From Psychrobacter proteolyticus (GTDB lineage Bacteria > Pseudomonadota > Gammaproteobacteria > Pseudomonadales > Moraxellaceae), in assembly GCF_003350005.1 (NCBI RefSeq), contig NZ_QLKS01000001.1, forward strand, positions 663,946 to 727,945: a stretch of DNA of 64,000 nt, written 5' to 3'. Both the position numbers and the translations under genes were made by a program. The number at the start of each line of letters is the position of its first letter. Position 1 is the stretch's first letter. The notes beneath the pieces are model-generated. The model was not told the origin of the DNA. It was given only the letters and a program-made list of their open reading frames with translations, and made no database searches. Shown piece after piece: positions 35,953 to 45,653 of the stretch.

Positions 35953-37614
35953 ATGCTATTATCGCACCGCGCTCGTCTACTTGAGCTTTGGCGTATCGCC
36001 GCAATGTATCGCCTTGATACCCATTTTTCTATCGAAGAAGCACCGCAGCTGCAACCTTTGGCGCGATTAATTCGCATTCATCCAGCAGCATGGGGCAAAA
36101 AGCACCAACCAAATGCGATTAAGTATGCGCTTGAGGACATGGGTACGCTGTTTTTGAAACTTGGCCAGTTACTCTCAACGCGTCGCGACTTGGTACCGCC
36201 TGAGATTATCGCTCAGTTGATTCAGTTGCAAGACAAAGTTAAGCCTTTCGACGCTGATATTGCTGTCGCTCAAATTCAACATTCTAAACATGGTCTTGGC
36301 CAGTCCATTGAAGCCTTGTTTGCTCGATTCGATATCAAGCCGTTAGCGGCTGCTTCTATCGCTCAAGTTCACACAGCTGCCCTACATGATGGGCGTGAAG
36401 TCGTGGTAAAAGTGGTTCGCCCCGATATTCGCACTGTGATTGTTTCTGATTTTGAGCTACTGCGAGAATTGGCAAGTTGGGCATCTGCGCGTATTGAGGC
36501 GGCACGTGCCATCCATATCATTGATATTGTCGAAGACTATCGGCAAGTCATGCTCAATGAGCTTGATTTGACACTTGAGGCTGATAATACTACTCAGATG
36601 CGTAATAACTTCTTGGGTTCAGCACTGATGTATGTGCCTGAAGTTTACGACGCTGCCAAAAACGTGATGGTCATGGAGCGTATCCAAGGTGTCCCTATCT
36701 CACAAGTTGAGATGTTTGATCAGTTAGGTTATGACCGTGCAGCGCTTGCAGAAAAAGGCCTAACGATATTTTTTACCCAAGTCTTCCGTGATAACTTCTT
36801 TCATGCTGATATGCATCCAGGCAATGTGTTCGTAGAGACGCCACCTGTGCAAACCTTACATGCAGGTATGGAAGCAGTTGATTTAGGTCATGAGCCACGT
36901 TATATCGGGCTTGATTGCGCCATCATGGGCACTTTATCAAAAGACGATCAGCTCATCGTGGCGCGGATGTTACTTGCCGTGATGAACAATAACTTTACCG
37001 CTGTGGTTGATATCGTCAGTCGTGCAGGTTGGATACCACCAAATGCTGATAAGCATGCCCTGATGCGTGATATGAAACGTACCGTCGGCCCTATGCTACA
37101 AAAATCAATCGATGATATCGACTTTGCTGGCGTACTGATGCAGATTTTGGACATTGCGCGTAGACACCATATGAGTATCCCGCCGCAGCTGATGCTTCTG
37201 CTAAAAACCTTGGTCCATGTGGAAGGACTCGGTCGTGATTTATATCCTGACCTGGACATTTGGTCACTTGCCAAACCAATTCTAAGCAGTTGGATTAAAG
37301 AGCAGTTAGATCCTATGCGTAATCTACAGCAACTGCGCCAACAACTGCCTGAAATGCTCCTGTCTACCACCGATATTCCTAAACTATTAGATCAAGGGCT
37401 ACAAAGCCTTGCCTCACAGGGCTCTCGCCAAGACAGTCAACTACGTGAAATACAACAGATTCGCGCTGACATGCTAAATGACCGTCGTCGTGATTGGTTA
37501 GCACTCGCAGGGTTTGCTATTTTTATTGCTATCGCTACGCAAGTTATCGGCTGGCTATCACCTATATTTTATATACTGGCTGTCTTGGTAGTTGTTTGGA
37601 GAATTTTAGCTTAG
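35953..37614 (+). CDS. ubiB: Ubiquinone biosynthesis kinase-like ATPase UbiB
   Basis: UbiB is an atypical ADCK-type kinase/ATPase needed for ubiquinone synthesis at the inner membrane. The KxGQ motif is FLKLGQLLSTRRDLVP (about 64-79), the Ala-rich loop is PLAAASIAQVHTA, the nucleotide-binding Lys is in VVVKVVRPDI, and the catalytic segment DNFFHADMHPGNVFVE holds the HxDxHxxN pattern. Two C-terminal membrane helices end the protein (DWLALAGFAIFIAIATQVIG, then FYILAVLVVVWRIL). I use the ATG at 35953; a TTG at 35932 is open but without support. A long terminator follows at 37676-37736. Confidence 0.93.
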   Translation: MLLSHRARLLELWRIAAMYRLDTHFSIEEAPQLQPLARLIRIHPAAWGKKHQPNAIKYALEDMGTLFLKLGQLLSTRRDLVPPEIIAQLIQLQDKVKPFDADIAVAQIQHSKHGLGQSIEALFARFDIKPLAAASIAQVHTAALHDGREVVVKVVRPDIRTVIVSDFELLRELASWASARIEAARAIHIIDIVEDYRQVMLNELDLTLEADNTTQMRNNFLGSALMYVPEVYDAAKNVMVMERIQGVPISQVEMFDQLGYDRAALAEKGLTIFFTQVFRDNFFHADMHPGNVFVETPPVQTLHAGMEAVDLGHEPRYIGLDCAIMGTLSKDDQLIVARMLLAVMNNNFTAVVDIVSRAGWIPPNADKHALMRDMKRTVGPMLQKSIDDIDFAGVLMQILDIARRHHMSIPPQLMLLLKTLVHVEGLGRDLYPDLDIWSLAKPILSSWIKEQLDPMRNLQQLRQQLPEMLLSTTDIPKLLDQGLQSLASQGSRQDSQLREIQQIRADMLNDRRRDWLALAGFAIFIAIATQVIGWLSPIFYILAVLVVVWRILA

Positions 37615-37675
37615 AAATCAGATTTATTTTTAACCAATCAGTTCAGAAAATTTTTCACAATTTTAGACTTAAACA

Positions 37676-37736
37676 AAAAATGCGCCTACTTCTAATCAAA
37701 TGCGCCTACTTCTAATCAAAAGCAGGCGCATTTTTT
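37676..37736. terminator. Terminator with tandemly duplicated 5' arm, ubiB/ruvB
   Basis: The 20-bp unit AAATGCGCCTACTTCTAATC occurs twice in direct tandem (37678-37697, 37698-37717). Each copy can pair, through ATGCGCCT, with the single 3' arm AGGCGCAT ending in six T. A-tracts on the other side let it serve ruvB too. Confidence 0.85.
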
Positions 37737-37746
37737 ATATTGAATA

Positions 37747-38742
37747 CTATAACATCTGGTCGATTGCCATCTGTGTCAGTACGCGGCCACGAGCAGTTCG
37801 CAGCACATAACCTTGTTGAATCAGATACGGCTCAATCACATCTTCAAGCGTACCACGGTCTTCAGCCATCGCTGCTGCTACTGCTTCAACACCCGCAGGA
37901 CCACCGTCAAAGCGCTCATGCAATATTTCGATATAGCGTCTGTCTAGATGATCAAGACCACGTCTATCCACTGCCAGCATATCTAGCGCGCTACCTGCAA
38001 TCGCGCCATTAATACTACCATCGCCTCTTACCTCGGCATAGTCACGCACGCGGCGTAATAGGCGGTTAGCAATCCTTGGTGTACCACGTGCACGGCGCGC
38101 AATCTCTACAGCGCCATCTTCACTCATTGGTACACGCATTAGACGTGCTGCGCGACTAACAATCGTCGTTAGATCAGCGATATTATAAAATTCGAGTCGC
38201 TGTACAATCCCAAAACGGTCACGTAGCGGTGACGTCAATAGCCCTGCTCTCGTCGTTGCTGCTACCAAAGTAAACGGCGGCAAATCAAGCTTGATAGAAC
38301 GCGCAGCAGGCCCTTCACCAATCATAATATCTAATTGGAAATCTTCCATCGCTGGATAAAGTATCTCTTCAATGACCGAGCTTAGACGGTGAATTTCATC
38401 AATAAACAGTACGTCACCCGCTTCTAGATTGGTCAGCATGGCTGCCAAATCTCCTGGGCGCTCAAGCACAGGCCCTGAAGTAGAACGCAAATTACCACCC
38501 ATCTCACGAGCGATAATATTGGCGAGGGTCGTCTTGCCCAGACCCGGTGGACCAAATATAAGTGTGTGATCTAGCGCTTCGTCACGGCCACGAGCAGCAC
38601 CGATGAACACTTCCATCTGCTCACGTACCACCGGCTGACCAATATACTCAGCCAATAATGCTGGTCGGATATTGGCATCAGGAGCGTCACTTGCACCTTC
38701 TAGCGGATTAATTAAGCGATCTTGCGTCATAGAATTTATCAT
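37747..38742 (-). CDS. ruvB: Holliday junction branch-migration ATPase RuvB
   Basis: RuvB is the AAA+ hexameric motor that drives Holliday-junction branch migration with RuvA. The 331 residues show Walker [15 protein letters not shown] (about 61-74), Walker [11 protein letters not shown], sensor [20 protein letters not shown] and the C-terminal winged helix ([21 protein letters not shown]). Start is either 38742 or Met5, neither with a strong site. It lies downstream of ruvA, but a hairpin stands between them. Confidence 0.96.
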   Translation of the reverse strand: MINSMTQDRLINPLEGASDAPDANIRPALLAEYIGQPVVREQMEVFIGAARGRDEALDHTLIFGPPGLGKTTLANIIAREMGGNLRSTSGPVLERPGDLAAMLTNLEAGDVLFIDEIHRLSSVIEEILYPAMEDFQLDIMIGEGPAARSIKLDLPPFTLVAATTRAGLLTSPLRDRFGIVQRLEFYNIADLTTIVSRAARLMRVPMSEDGAVEIARRARGTPRIANRLLRRVRDYAEVRGDGSINGAIAGSALDMLAVDRRGLDHLDRRYIEILHERFDGGPAGVEAVAAAMAEDRGTLEDVIEPYLIQQGYVLRTARGRVLTQMAIDQML

Positions 38743-38828
38743 TATATTAAAAAATTAGTTAACAAATAGCATAACCAAACGCTGCGCATAAGTCATGCAA
38801 AACCTTATTAAGCGAGCACTAAAACGAA

Positions 38829-38855
38829 AATAAGCGACATTCAATGTCGCTTATT
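38829..38855 (-). terminator. Hairpin between ruvA and ruvB
   Basis: A 27-bp perfect palindrome-type hairpin AATAAGCGACATT / AATGTCGCTTATT. On the minus strand it is followed by TTCGTTTT. It may terminate ruvA transcripts before ruvB. Confidence 0.65.
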
Positions 38856-38905
38856 AATTTAATATACTATGTGGTTGTCATCGATAGACGGCTAATTAAT
38901 ATGAA

Positions 38906-39526
38906 TTAAAAGCCAGATAATTGCTGTAAAGTAGCTTTTAATAAGCCTTGAGTATCAGCAAAAGTATCTCCTTTACTCTTAGCAGCTTTGATCGCTAGCT
39001 GAGCTTCTTTTTCTTTGTAGCCCAAGCTAATCAACGCGCCTTCCACTTCAGCGATGATACTACCCTCGTGAGAAATCGTGGTTTCCTGTGGCGTCAATTC
39101 AAACGAGCCACTATCAACGTCGATATTCTTTAACTTGTCTTTGAGCTCAATCAATAAACGTTGCGCCGTCTTTTTACCAATACCTGGGATACGAGTCAAT
39201 GCCGTCTCCGACTCTTGCTCGACATGCATTTTTAGTTCAGCCGCAGACATTGCAGACAACATCGCCAAGGCCATTTTTGCTCCAACACCGTTAATTTTAA
39301 TTAACTGGCGAAAGACATCGCGCTCTTTTCGATCAATGAAACCATATAGCAGCTGCGCATCTTCGCGAACGTGGAAATGTGTCCAAATGCTAGCTTGCTC
39401 ATTAAGCTGCAACTGGCAAAATGAAGGCAATGGCAGTTCGATATCATAACCCACACCAGAGGTCGTCATGATACAAGCCGTCGGTGCCATCAAGTACTGC
39501 ACCTGTCCGGTAATCAATCCAATCAT
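38906..39526 (-). CDS. ruvA: Holliday junction binding protein RuvA
   Basis: RuvA is the tetrameric junction-binding subunit of the RuvAB complex. The 206-residue protein starts MIGLITGQVQYLM, typical for RuvA domain I. Helix-hairpin-helix repeats lie at LIKINGVGAKMALAML (about 75-90) and the TRIPGIGKKTAQRLLIELKDK stretch (about 109-128). The RuvB-contacting domain III is at the C-terminus (GALISLGYKEKEAQLAIK). AGAGG precedes the ATG. ruvC is not adjacent but at 55223. Confidence 0.96.
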   Translation of the reverse strand: MIGLITGQVQYLMAPTACIMTTSGVGYDIELPLPSFCQLQLNEQASIWTHFHVREDAQLLYGFIDRKERDVFRQLIKINGVGAKMALAMLSAMSAAELKMHVEQESETALTRIPGIGKKTAQRLLIELKDKLKNIDVDSGSFELTPQETTISHEGSIIAEVEGALISLGYKEKEAQLAIKAAKSKGDTFADTQGLLKATLQQLSGF

Positions 39527-39604
39527 TATTTACGACCTCTTATGTAAGATATTATAAAATCAGCTGCTACTTCATTGCTAACAACTACGTTCTACAACAC
39601 AACC

Positions 39605-40642
39605 TTATTGGTAAAAATTCACCATACCTTCAAGACTGGTTGGGCGAATTTTATGTGCTTGACCTGCAGAGCCAAACGCTTCAAAACGATTGGTACAGAT
39701 ATCTGACATGGCTACCATAGACGCTTTAAAGTATTTGCGTGGATCGAATTCACTTGGATTTTTTGCAAGGAATTCGCGGATAGCACCGGTTGATGCCAGA
39801 CGTAAATCCGTATCGATGTTTACTTTGCGTACGCCATGCTTGATCGCTTCAACGATTTGCTCAACTGGCACGCCATAAGTTTCGCCGATATCACCGCCGT
39901 TTTCATTAATAACTTTTAGCCATTCTTGTGGCACTGATGAAGAACCATGCATAACAAGGTGAGTATTAGGAATACGGGCATGAATCTCTTTTACGCGCTC
40001 AATAGATAAGATATCGCCTGTCGGTGGACGTGTAAACTTATAAGCACCATGGCTAGTACCGATAGCAATCGCTAACGCATCGACATTGGTATCTTTTACA
40101 AACTGTTCAGCTTCATCAGCACTGGTCAAGAGCTGCTCATGATCCAATACGCCTTCAGCGCCAGAGCCATCTTCTTCGCCAGCCATGCCAGTTTCAAGAC
40201 TACCTAGGCAACCGATTTCGCCCTCTACAGAGACACCGCAAGCGTGTGCCATTTTGACGACTTCGCGAGTGACGCTAGCATTGTAGTCATAATCCATTGG
40301 TGTTTTGCCATCTTCACCAAGTGAGCCATCCATCATCACTGATGAGAAACCTAATTGAATGGAGCGTTGGCAGATAGCTGGTGACATACCATGATCTTGA
40401 TGCATCACAACTGGAATATGTGGCCATTCTTCGATCGCAGCGATAATCAAATGACGCAAAAATGCTGACCCGGCATAGTTACGTGCGCCTGCACTGGCTT
40501 GGACAATGACAGGTGAATCACAAGCATCCGCAGCCATCATGATTGCACGCATTTGCTCTAAGTTATTGACGTTAAAGGCAGGAACACCATAGCTGTGTTC
40601 AGCGGCATGATCTAGAAGTTGACGTAAGGATATTAGGGCCAT
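39605..40642 (-). CDS. fba: Class II fructose-bisphosphate aldolase
   Basis: A 345-residue zinc-dependent aldolase of glycolysis and gluconeogenesis that splits fructose 1,6-bisphosphate. It belongs to the Calvin-cycle/long subtype (FBA class IIA/B-like with [12 protein letters not shown]). Zinc and substrate motifs are [10 protein letters not shown] (about 78-87), [14 protein letters not shown] (about 139-152), [18 protein letters not shown] and the phosphate site [18 protein letters not shown] precedes the ATG. It sits near pgk (about 1 kb upstream on the same strand), with a lipoprotein gene between, so the two are not a tight operon. Confidence 0.96.
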   Translation of the reverse strand: MALISLRQLLDHAAEHSYGVPAFNVNNLEQMRAIMMAADACDSPVIVQASAGARNYAGSAFLRHLIIAAIEEWPHIPVVMHQDHGMSPAICQRSIQLGFSSVMMDGSLGEDGKTPMDYDYNASVTREVVKMAHACGVSVEGEIGCLGSLETGMAGEEDGSGAEGVLDHEQLLTSADEAEQFVKDTNVDALAIAIGTSHGAYKFTRPPTGDILSIERVKEIHARIPNTHLVMHGSSSVPQEWLKVINENGGDIGETYGVPVEQIVEAIKHGVRKVNIDTDLRLASTGAIREFLAKNPSEFDPRKYFKASMVAMSDICTNRFEAFGSAGQAHKIRPTSLEGMVNFYQ

Positions 40643-41055
40643 AAGACGCTCTCTGATTGGATTTTGAATAGTATTTTAAAAAACAGCTTGATAACAATCA
40701 TTCCACTGTATATTCGACAAGACTGACAGTATATAGGCTAGTAAAAGTCTGAATGATATTGGATATGATTACCACGCGGTGATTATAGCAAAAATTGTTC
40801 TGTCTTCGTAGCGGTTGACCGACTATTTGTCAGTCTATACCGTCTCTTGATATTAGTTTCACTTTTATAAACTGTCACTTTATAAACTATCATTATGACA
40901 TACAACGCAAAAAGCCTTGGCAATCACCAAGGCTTTTCTAGTATTTTGAGGCTTATAAAGCAATGACCGTTTTTAGAAGTTATTTACCAATGAGTATCTA
41001 CCAATCGATAGCGTCCCAGTAAATCAGCCATTATAGTGCTTAGTTATCGCGTAGC
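40643..41055. other. Intergenic region fba / Ala-rich lipoprotein
   Basis: 413 bp. It holds a terminator at 40910-40937 for the lipoprotein gene and must hold the fba promoter between that and 40642. No other feature seen. Confidence 0.5.
40910..40937 (-). terminator. Terminator of the Ala-rich lipoprotein gene
   Basis: Perfect stem AAAAGCCTTGG / CCAAGGCTTTT with a six-base loop; followed by T-rich sequence on the minus strand. Confidence 0.88.
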
Positions 41056-41442
41056 TTAGTACTGTTGCTCTGCATCAACTGCAACATCATTTGCACCATC
41101 AGCAACAGCGTTAGCGCCATCAGCAACAGCTTCAGCAGTATTTTCGACCGCTGTGTTAGTGCTTTCAGCAATAGCATCACCAGTGTTTTCTAGAGCGTCT
41201 GTCGCAGCTGCACCAGCAGTGTCAGCGCCTTCGGCAACTTCTGTACCAGCGTCTTGAGCAGCAGCTTCAGCTTCAGCAGCAGCAGCGTCTGTTTCAGCGG
41301 CAGCAGCATCAACATTTGCAGCAGCATCATCGCCAGCAGACTCAACAGCAGCTTCAGTGTTTTCTTCTGTTTGTTGGCTACATGCAGTGATTGCAAAGGT
41401 ACCAGCAAGTACGCTAGCAAGTAATAAATGACGTTTTAACAT
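41056..41442 (-). CDS. Small Ala/Glu/Asp-rich lipoprotein
   Basis: A 128-residue predicted lipoprotein. The signal MLKRHLLLASVLAGTFAITAC places the lipid cysteine at residue 21. The mature part is nearly all Ala, Glu, Asp, Thr and Asn in an imperfect heptad or undecad pattern (AAAETDAAAAEAEAAAQDA, then AVADGANAVADGAND), so it should form a long acidic amphipathic helix. It recalls entericidin- or Lpp-like small lipoproteins, but no peptidoglycan-linking C-terminal Lys-Arg is present (it ends AEQQY). I start at the ATG at 41442 with a GAGAGG site; upstream in-frame extension to 41472 has no such site. Function unknown; between pgk and fba. Confidence 0.82.
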   Translation of the reverse strand: MLKRHLLLASVLAGTFAITACSQQTEENTEAAVESAGDDAAANVDAAAAETDAAAAEAEAAAQDAGTEVAEGADTAGAAATDALENTGDAIAESTNTAVENTAEAVADGANAVADGANDVAVDAEQQY

Positions 41443-41699
41443 AATAAACCTCTCGTAAATAATGCATGTCAAAATACATGGTCGCGCTATTTTATAGAGT
41501 GCGAATCAGACATGCAATAATAATTTTCAGTATATAAATAAATAATTACTGCTTAATAATAATCGATGGCTATTTCGCTTACTTATGTCAATAAAAACAA
41601 GCAAATCAACAGCCAAAATATTATTTTTACAGACTACCTTAGTTATTTAAAGTTAGTTGTACGTCTAATGTTACTAAGCTACAGAGTATCGTTAACTAG

Positions 41700-42914
41700 T
41701 TAGGCATCTATTTGCAGCGCAGCGACTGCCGGAAGTACTTTGCCTTCTACAAATTCCAAAAACGCCCCACCACCCGTTGACATATAGCTCACACCATCAG
41801 CAACTTGATATTTATCAATAGCTGCTAACGTATCACCGCCGCCCGCGATAGAAAAACCATCGCTGTCTCTTACAGCAGTAGCTAATATCTGTGTGCCTTG
41901 CCCGAAAGCATCGACTTCGAAGACACCAACTGGACCATTCCACAAGATGGTTTTTGCATTGATAATAGCATCGGCAAGCTGTTGTGCGCTTTCTGGTGCG
42001 ATGTCCAATATCATGTCCTTGTCACCAATCGCATCAACTGATTTGATCGTTGCAGTGGCTTTTTGCAATGAGCCAGTAAAGTCAGCGAAATCGATGTCAT
42101 CTTTATCAGCGACTACGACGTATTCAGGCAGTAAAATTTCAGTCTTGGTCATAATGTCACGCGCAGTATCTAGCAAGTCTGCTTCGTACAATGAGGCACC
42201 CATACCGTGACCTTGTGCTGCCAAGAAAGTATTGGCAATACCACCACCAACGATAATTTGCGTGCAAACTTCAGCCAAACTATGCAAAACTTCCAACTTC
42301 GTCGATACTTTTGACCCACCAACGATGGCAAGCATTGGTTGTGCTGGCGTTTCAAGCGCTAGGCTCAAAGCATCAAGCTCAGCGGCTAACAATGGCCCTG
42401 CACACACAGTTTTGTCTGCTTGACGCATCGCTTGCGTAACGCCTTCTGTTGATGCTTGTGCACGATGCGCTGTACCAAAAGCGTCCATTACAAACACATC
42501 GCACAAATCAGCATACTTTTTTGCTAGCGCGGCATCGTTTTTCTTTTCACCGTCATTGAAGCGTACGTTTTCTAATAGAACCACTTCGCCAGATTTTACA
42601 TTGGCACCTTGGGTGAGGTAATCAGTATTAAGACGTACAGGTGTCGATAGTTGCGAGCTTAATTTGTCCGTCAAATAGTCAGCAACTGGTGCCAATGAGT
42701 ATACAGCTTCAGGATTGCCTTCTGTTGGGCGGCCTAAATGTGAGCAAACAATTACCGCGGCGCCTTTTTCGAGCGCCATCTTGATGGTAGGAAGACTGGC
42801 TTGCAAGCGCGCATCGCTCGTGACCTTACCATCTTTAATAGGCACATTTAAATCTTCTCGGATCAACACCACTTTATCCGTTAAGTTCAACTCACTCATA
42901 CGCAAAAAATTCAT
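41700..42914 (-). CDS. pgk: Phosphoglycerate kinase
   Basis: A 404-residue glycolytic enzyme that makes ATP from 1,3-bisphosphoglycerate. Motifs are [14 protein letters not shown] near the N-terminus, [18 protein letters not shown] (substrate), [13 protein letters not shown], the [13 protein letters not shown] segment, [18 protein letters not shown] and the nucleotide site [14 protein letters not shown] with the C-terminal [14 protein letters not shown] start at the ATG at 42914, six bases after AGGAG. An in-frame GTG directly before it is less likely. A -10-like TATAAT lies at 42977-42982 on the minus strand. Confidence 0.96.
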   Translation of the reverse strand: MNFLRMSELNLTDKVVLIREDLNVPIKDGKVTSDARLQASLPTIKMALEKGAAVIVCSHLGRPTEGNPEAVYSLAPVADYLTDKLSSQLSTPVRLNTDYLTQGANVKSGEVVLLENVRFNDGEKKNDAALAKKYADLCDVFVMDAFGTAHRAQASTEGVTQAMRQADKTVCAGPLLAAELDALSLALETPAQPMLAIVGGSKVSTKLEVLHSLAEVCTQIIVGGGIANTFLAAQGHGMGASLYEADLLDTARDIMTKTEILLPEYVVVADKDDIDFADFTGSLQKATATIKSVDAIGDKDMILDIAPESAQQLADAIINAKTILWNGPVGVFEVDAFGQGTQILATAVRDSDGFSIAGGGDTLAAIDKYQVADGVSYMSTGGGAFLEFVEGKVLPAVAALQIDA

Positions 42915-43419
42915 CACCTGCTCCTATGCATCAATATATCTGTTAATTTGCGATTACTGTCGTTACTGATATGACTATTATAATCAGCTCTATATAAATC
43001 AGACCCAGTGTTAAGCTCGATCAATCTACTATTTAGTAGCATTCTTACTCGCCTGCTTTATAACTACGCTATCTTATATCTAAGCTATATAGTCACTATC
43101 CGCTTTATTGCTTTTTAATGTTTTTTAACGCTTGGCTCTTATACTTATCAGACCACTCTAATGAGTCGATGAAGTAAGCAGAATTCAGCGGCGGTGTATT
43201 CTACCAGTTTTCTACCACAGTCTCACAAGCAACCTGTCACAAATTTCAGCACGTTTAAAATATTCAGTCTATATTCCCAGAGCATTATTTGATTGCAGCA
43301 ATTACAGCTGCTCGCTTTCAGCATAGTCAATAAACCGTAACATTTCGTGGTGGTACTCAGCAGTCAAGGTCTTTATGATAGAAACATTGACAATAAAAAT
43401 AATCTATTAGGAGAAAATA
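42915..43419. other. Divergent region pgk / dksA-like gene
   Basis: 505 bp. On the minus strand TATAAT at 42982-42977 is a likely pgk -10 element without a clear -35. The rest shows no gene or repeat I can name. Confidence 0.45.
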
Positions 43420-43749
43420 ATGAGCATCAATTTAGACACTTCCAAGCAAAATCTATTAGAACTAAAAGATGAGTATGAGTCTCGCATTAATAAAATTGAA
43501 GATCACATTCAAAACCCGCAAGATGATCTTAATGAGCACTGGGAAGATCAGGCCATATCCTACCGTCAAAACGACATGCGCAAAAACTTAATGGCCGAGG
43601 CGCGCCAAAGTCTAATCTATGTAGAAAATGCTTTAAGTCGTATCGAGAACGGTACTTATGGCGAGTGCGAAGTCTGCGGCGAGCAGATCGAAGAGCAACG
43701 CTTAGAAGCGCTACCCTATGCCACCTTATGTATGGAACACGCTGAGTAG
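43420..43749 (+). CDS. DksA/TraR-type zinc-finger protein
   Basis: A 109-residue protein with a helical coiled-coil N-terminus (about 8-78) and a C-terminal TraR/DksA zinc finger. The finger is Cys83-x2-Cys86 (CEVCGEQI), then Cys104-x2-His107 (TLCMEHAE), so the usual fourth cysteine is His. It is shorter than DksA (about 150) and lacks the double-aspartate coiled-coil tip I would expect in true DksA, so it may be a DksA-like paralogue acting on RNA polymerase through the secondary channel. AGGAG precedes the ATG. It is convergent with thiE. Confidence 0.85.
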   Translation: MSINLDTSKQNLLELKDEYESRINKIEDHIQNPQDDLNEHWEDQAISYRQNDMRKNLMAEARQSLIYVENALSRIENGTYGECEVCGEQIEEQRLEALPYATLCMEHAE

Positions 43750-43814
43750 CGCTGTCATATTAATATTCTATTGTAAAATTACTACTACTCTAAAACCTCT
43801 TTAAGAAGCATACT

Positions 43815-44483
43815 TCAAGTAGGTGTTTTCCATTCGGAAAATGCCTGCTGCCATTCATAGCAACGCTTAGCAACCCTCTCTACTGGCAAGTCCATAATAT
43901 CCCCAACTACTGCCACAAGCGCAATGGGCAAATCTACTAAAGCTGATACATTTTCTGCGGTTAGCCCACCTATTACGCAGATTGGTATGCCTTGCTGACA
44001 GCCTTCAATGAGCTGCTGACGCGAGATAATATCAGCATGTGGTTTGGTATTAGAGGTAAACACTGCGCCCATCGCAGCATAGCTTGCACCATCACCTTTC
44101 GCCTCTTTTACCAGCTCAACATTACCATGGCAAGTACGACCAATTATTTGAGTCGGTTCAAGAGACTGCAAGGCATCACCAACTTTGCCGTCTGTTTGCC
44201 CAAGATGTACACCAACACCAAGCCTTTCAGCTAACTTCACATCATCATTGATAACAACTGGCACGTTATGTACTTTAGCTAATTCAACAATTTTCCGTGC
44301 TTCTTCAAAAAGGTTCAAAGCCCCATCAGGCAGACTAAGAACTCGCTTACGCCGAACCTGTAATAGTGCGATCAACCCTGTCGATAAGGCGGCATCTAAT
44401 TTTTGATATAATAATTCAAACTCATCATCATTGGTCAACAAATACAGCTTGGGTATAGCAGAAAAGGTTAATGACTGGTTCAT
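43815..44483 (-). CDS. thiE: Thiamine-phosphate synthase ThiE
   Basis: A 222-residue TIM-barrel enzyme joining hydroxymethylpyrimidine diphosphate and thiazole phosphate to give thiamine phosphate. Family motifs are ALLQVRRKR, VPVVINDDVKLAERLGVGVHLGQTD (the phosphate and Mg site), GRTCHGNVE, YAAMGAVFTSNTKPHA and ICVIGGLTAENV. I start at the ATG at 44483, 8 bp after AAGGAT. A GTG further up is in frame but has no site. No other thi gene and no TPP riboswitch is visible. The first 15 residues vary from other ThiE proteins. Confidence 0.93.
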   Translation of the reverse strand: MNQSLTFSAIPKLYLLTNDDEFELLYQKLDAALSTGLIALLQVRRKRVLSLPDGALNLFEEARKIVELAKVHNVPVVINDDVKLAERLGVGVHLGQTDGKVGDALQSLEPTQIIGRTCHGNVELVKEAKGDGASYAAMGAVFTSNTKPHADIISRQQLIEGCQQGIPICVIGGLTAENVSALVDLPIALVAVVGDIMDLPVERVAKRCYEWQQAFSEWKTPT

Positions 44484-44516
44484 AGGGCATATCCTTAATC
44501 TTAAACTCAACACAAT

Positions 44517-44550
44517 AAAAAGGCCGTTATATGATATAACAGCCTTTTTT
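44517..44550 (-). terminator. Terminator of pbpG
   Basis: On the minus strand GGCTGTTATAT pairs with ATATAACGGCC (one G-U) and is followed by a T-run. It sits between pbpG and thiE. Confidence 0.9.
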
Positions 44551-44570
44551 ATATATTTAAAACAGCGTGT

Positions 44571-45653
44571 CTATACTGTACGACGTGTCGCCAAGCTGTT
44601 TAGAATGTTTTTAGCATCACCCCAACGTGTTGCTGAGCTGTTTGCCCCTAGAATAACAATAATTGCAGGGCGATTATTGACTCGCGTTTCCATCACAACG
44701 CAACGCCCAGCTTCATTGATAAAACCTGTTTTTGAGATACCGATTGGGTAATCACCTGCACGAACCAAGCTACTAGTGTTATTGGCTTTATAAGTGCGGT
44801 TACCACTTGAGTAGTTTGAAACAAAGAAGTCATAGCTCTTGGTGGTAGAGAAGCGACGAATCACATCGTAGTTGCCAGCAGCACGAACCATTTTTACCAA
44901 ATCATTCGATGAAGCGACGTTACGCTTATCAAGACCCGTTGGGTCACCGAAAAATGCAGTTGTCATACCTAGATCTTGTGCTTTTCTATTCATCGCACGG
45001 ATAAAAGCATTGTAGCCGCCCGGATAGTTACGTGCCAAGCTCTTTGCAGCTGGGTTTTCAGACTTCATCAAAGCCATCAATAGTATTTCGGCACGGTTCA
45101 TACGATCGCCTGACTTTAAGCGTGAACTGGCGCGCTTAGGACCGACAAAATCTTCTGGGTCAAGCGTGATTTCTTCACGCATATCGAGACCTGCATCTAG
45201 CACAACCATGGCTGTCATTATTTTGGTAATGCTGGCCATAGGGCGCGCGATGTCAGCGTCTTTTTCGTAGATAGATTCGCCCGTTTCAGCATCAATCACA
45301 GCAACACTGCGTGAGTCAGTACTGATTGGGATCATGTCACTGCTACCAAATGCGCCGCGATAAGTTGTGTTATAACGCGCACTATTGGTATTGTTGCTGC
45401 TAGCAAAACTGTTGCTATTAGTGATATTGGTCGTACCATAGCCGTTATCGACTTTTTTGATAGCAGAGCCATTAGACTTGTACATGATGTTACGCGCTTC
45501 AGACAAGCTATCAGCACCGCCCCAACTCAAGCGTGCACTAGAAGCTGTCTCAGTGCTACCATTAATTGTTAGTGCGGCTTGTGCAACACTGCCCAAACTC
45601 AATGAAATCATAGCAGCGATCAATTGCTGTTTGGTTAATGGTAGTTGCTTCAT
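44571..45653 (-). CDS. pbpG: D-alanyl-D-alanine endopeptidase (PBP7 type)
   Basis: A 360-residue periplasmic serine peptidase that cuts D-Ala-mDAP cross-links in peptidoglycan. An N-terminal signal peptide (about 1-26, ends AQA) is followed by an Asn/Ser-rich linker (about 30-105). The catalytic set is Ser141-x-x-Lys144 (SITK), Ser198-Glu-Asn200 (SENPAA) and KTG in ISKTGFINEAG. The linker is longer and more Asn/Ser rich than in E. coli PBP7. A strong AGGAGG site precedes the ATG. It is transcribed separately from thiE because of the terminator. Confidence 0.93.
   Translation of the reverse strand: MKQLPLTKQQLIAAMISLSLGSVAQAALTINGSTETASSARLSWGGADSLSEARNIMYKSNGSAIKKVDNGYGTTNITNSNSFASSNNTNSARYNTTYRGAFGSSDMIPISTDSRSVAVIDAETGESIYEKDADIARPMASITKIMTAMVVLDAGLDMREEITLDPEDFVGPKRASSRLKSGDRMNRAEILLMALMKSENPAAKSLARNYPGGYNAFIRAMNRKAQDLGMTTAFFGDPTGLDKRNVASSNDLVKMVRAAGNYDVIRRFSTTKSYDFFVSNYSSGNRTYKANNTSSLVRAGDYPIGISKTGFINEAGRCVVMETRVNNRPAIIVILGANSSATRWGDAKNILNSLATRRTV

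Noticed and set aside
37740..38012. 90-codon antisense frame over the 3' end of ruvB
   Set aside because: Mirror frame of a well-conserved gene, with no independent support.
43815..44600. TPP riboswitch upstream of thiE
   Set aside because: The short gap to pbpG holds a plain terminator and no THI-box-like CTGAGA/ACCTGA pattern.
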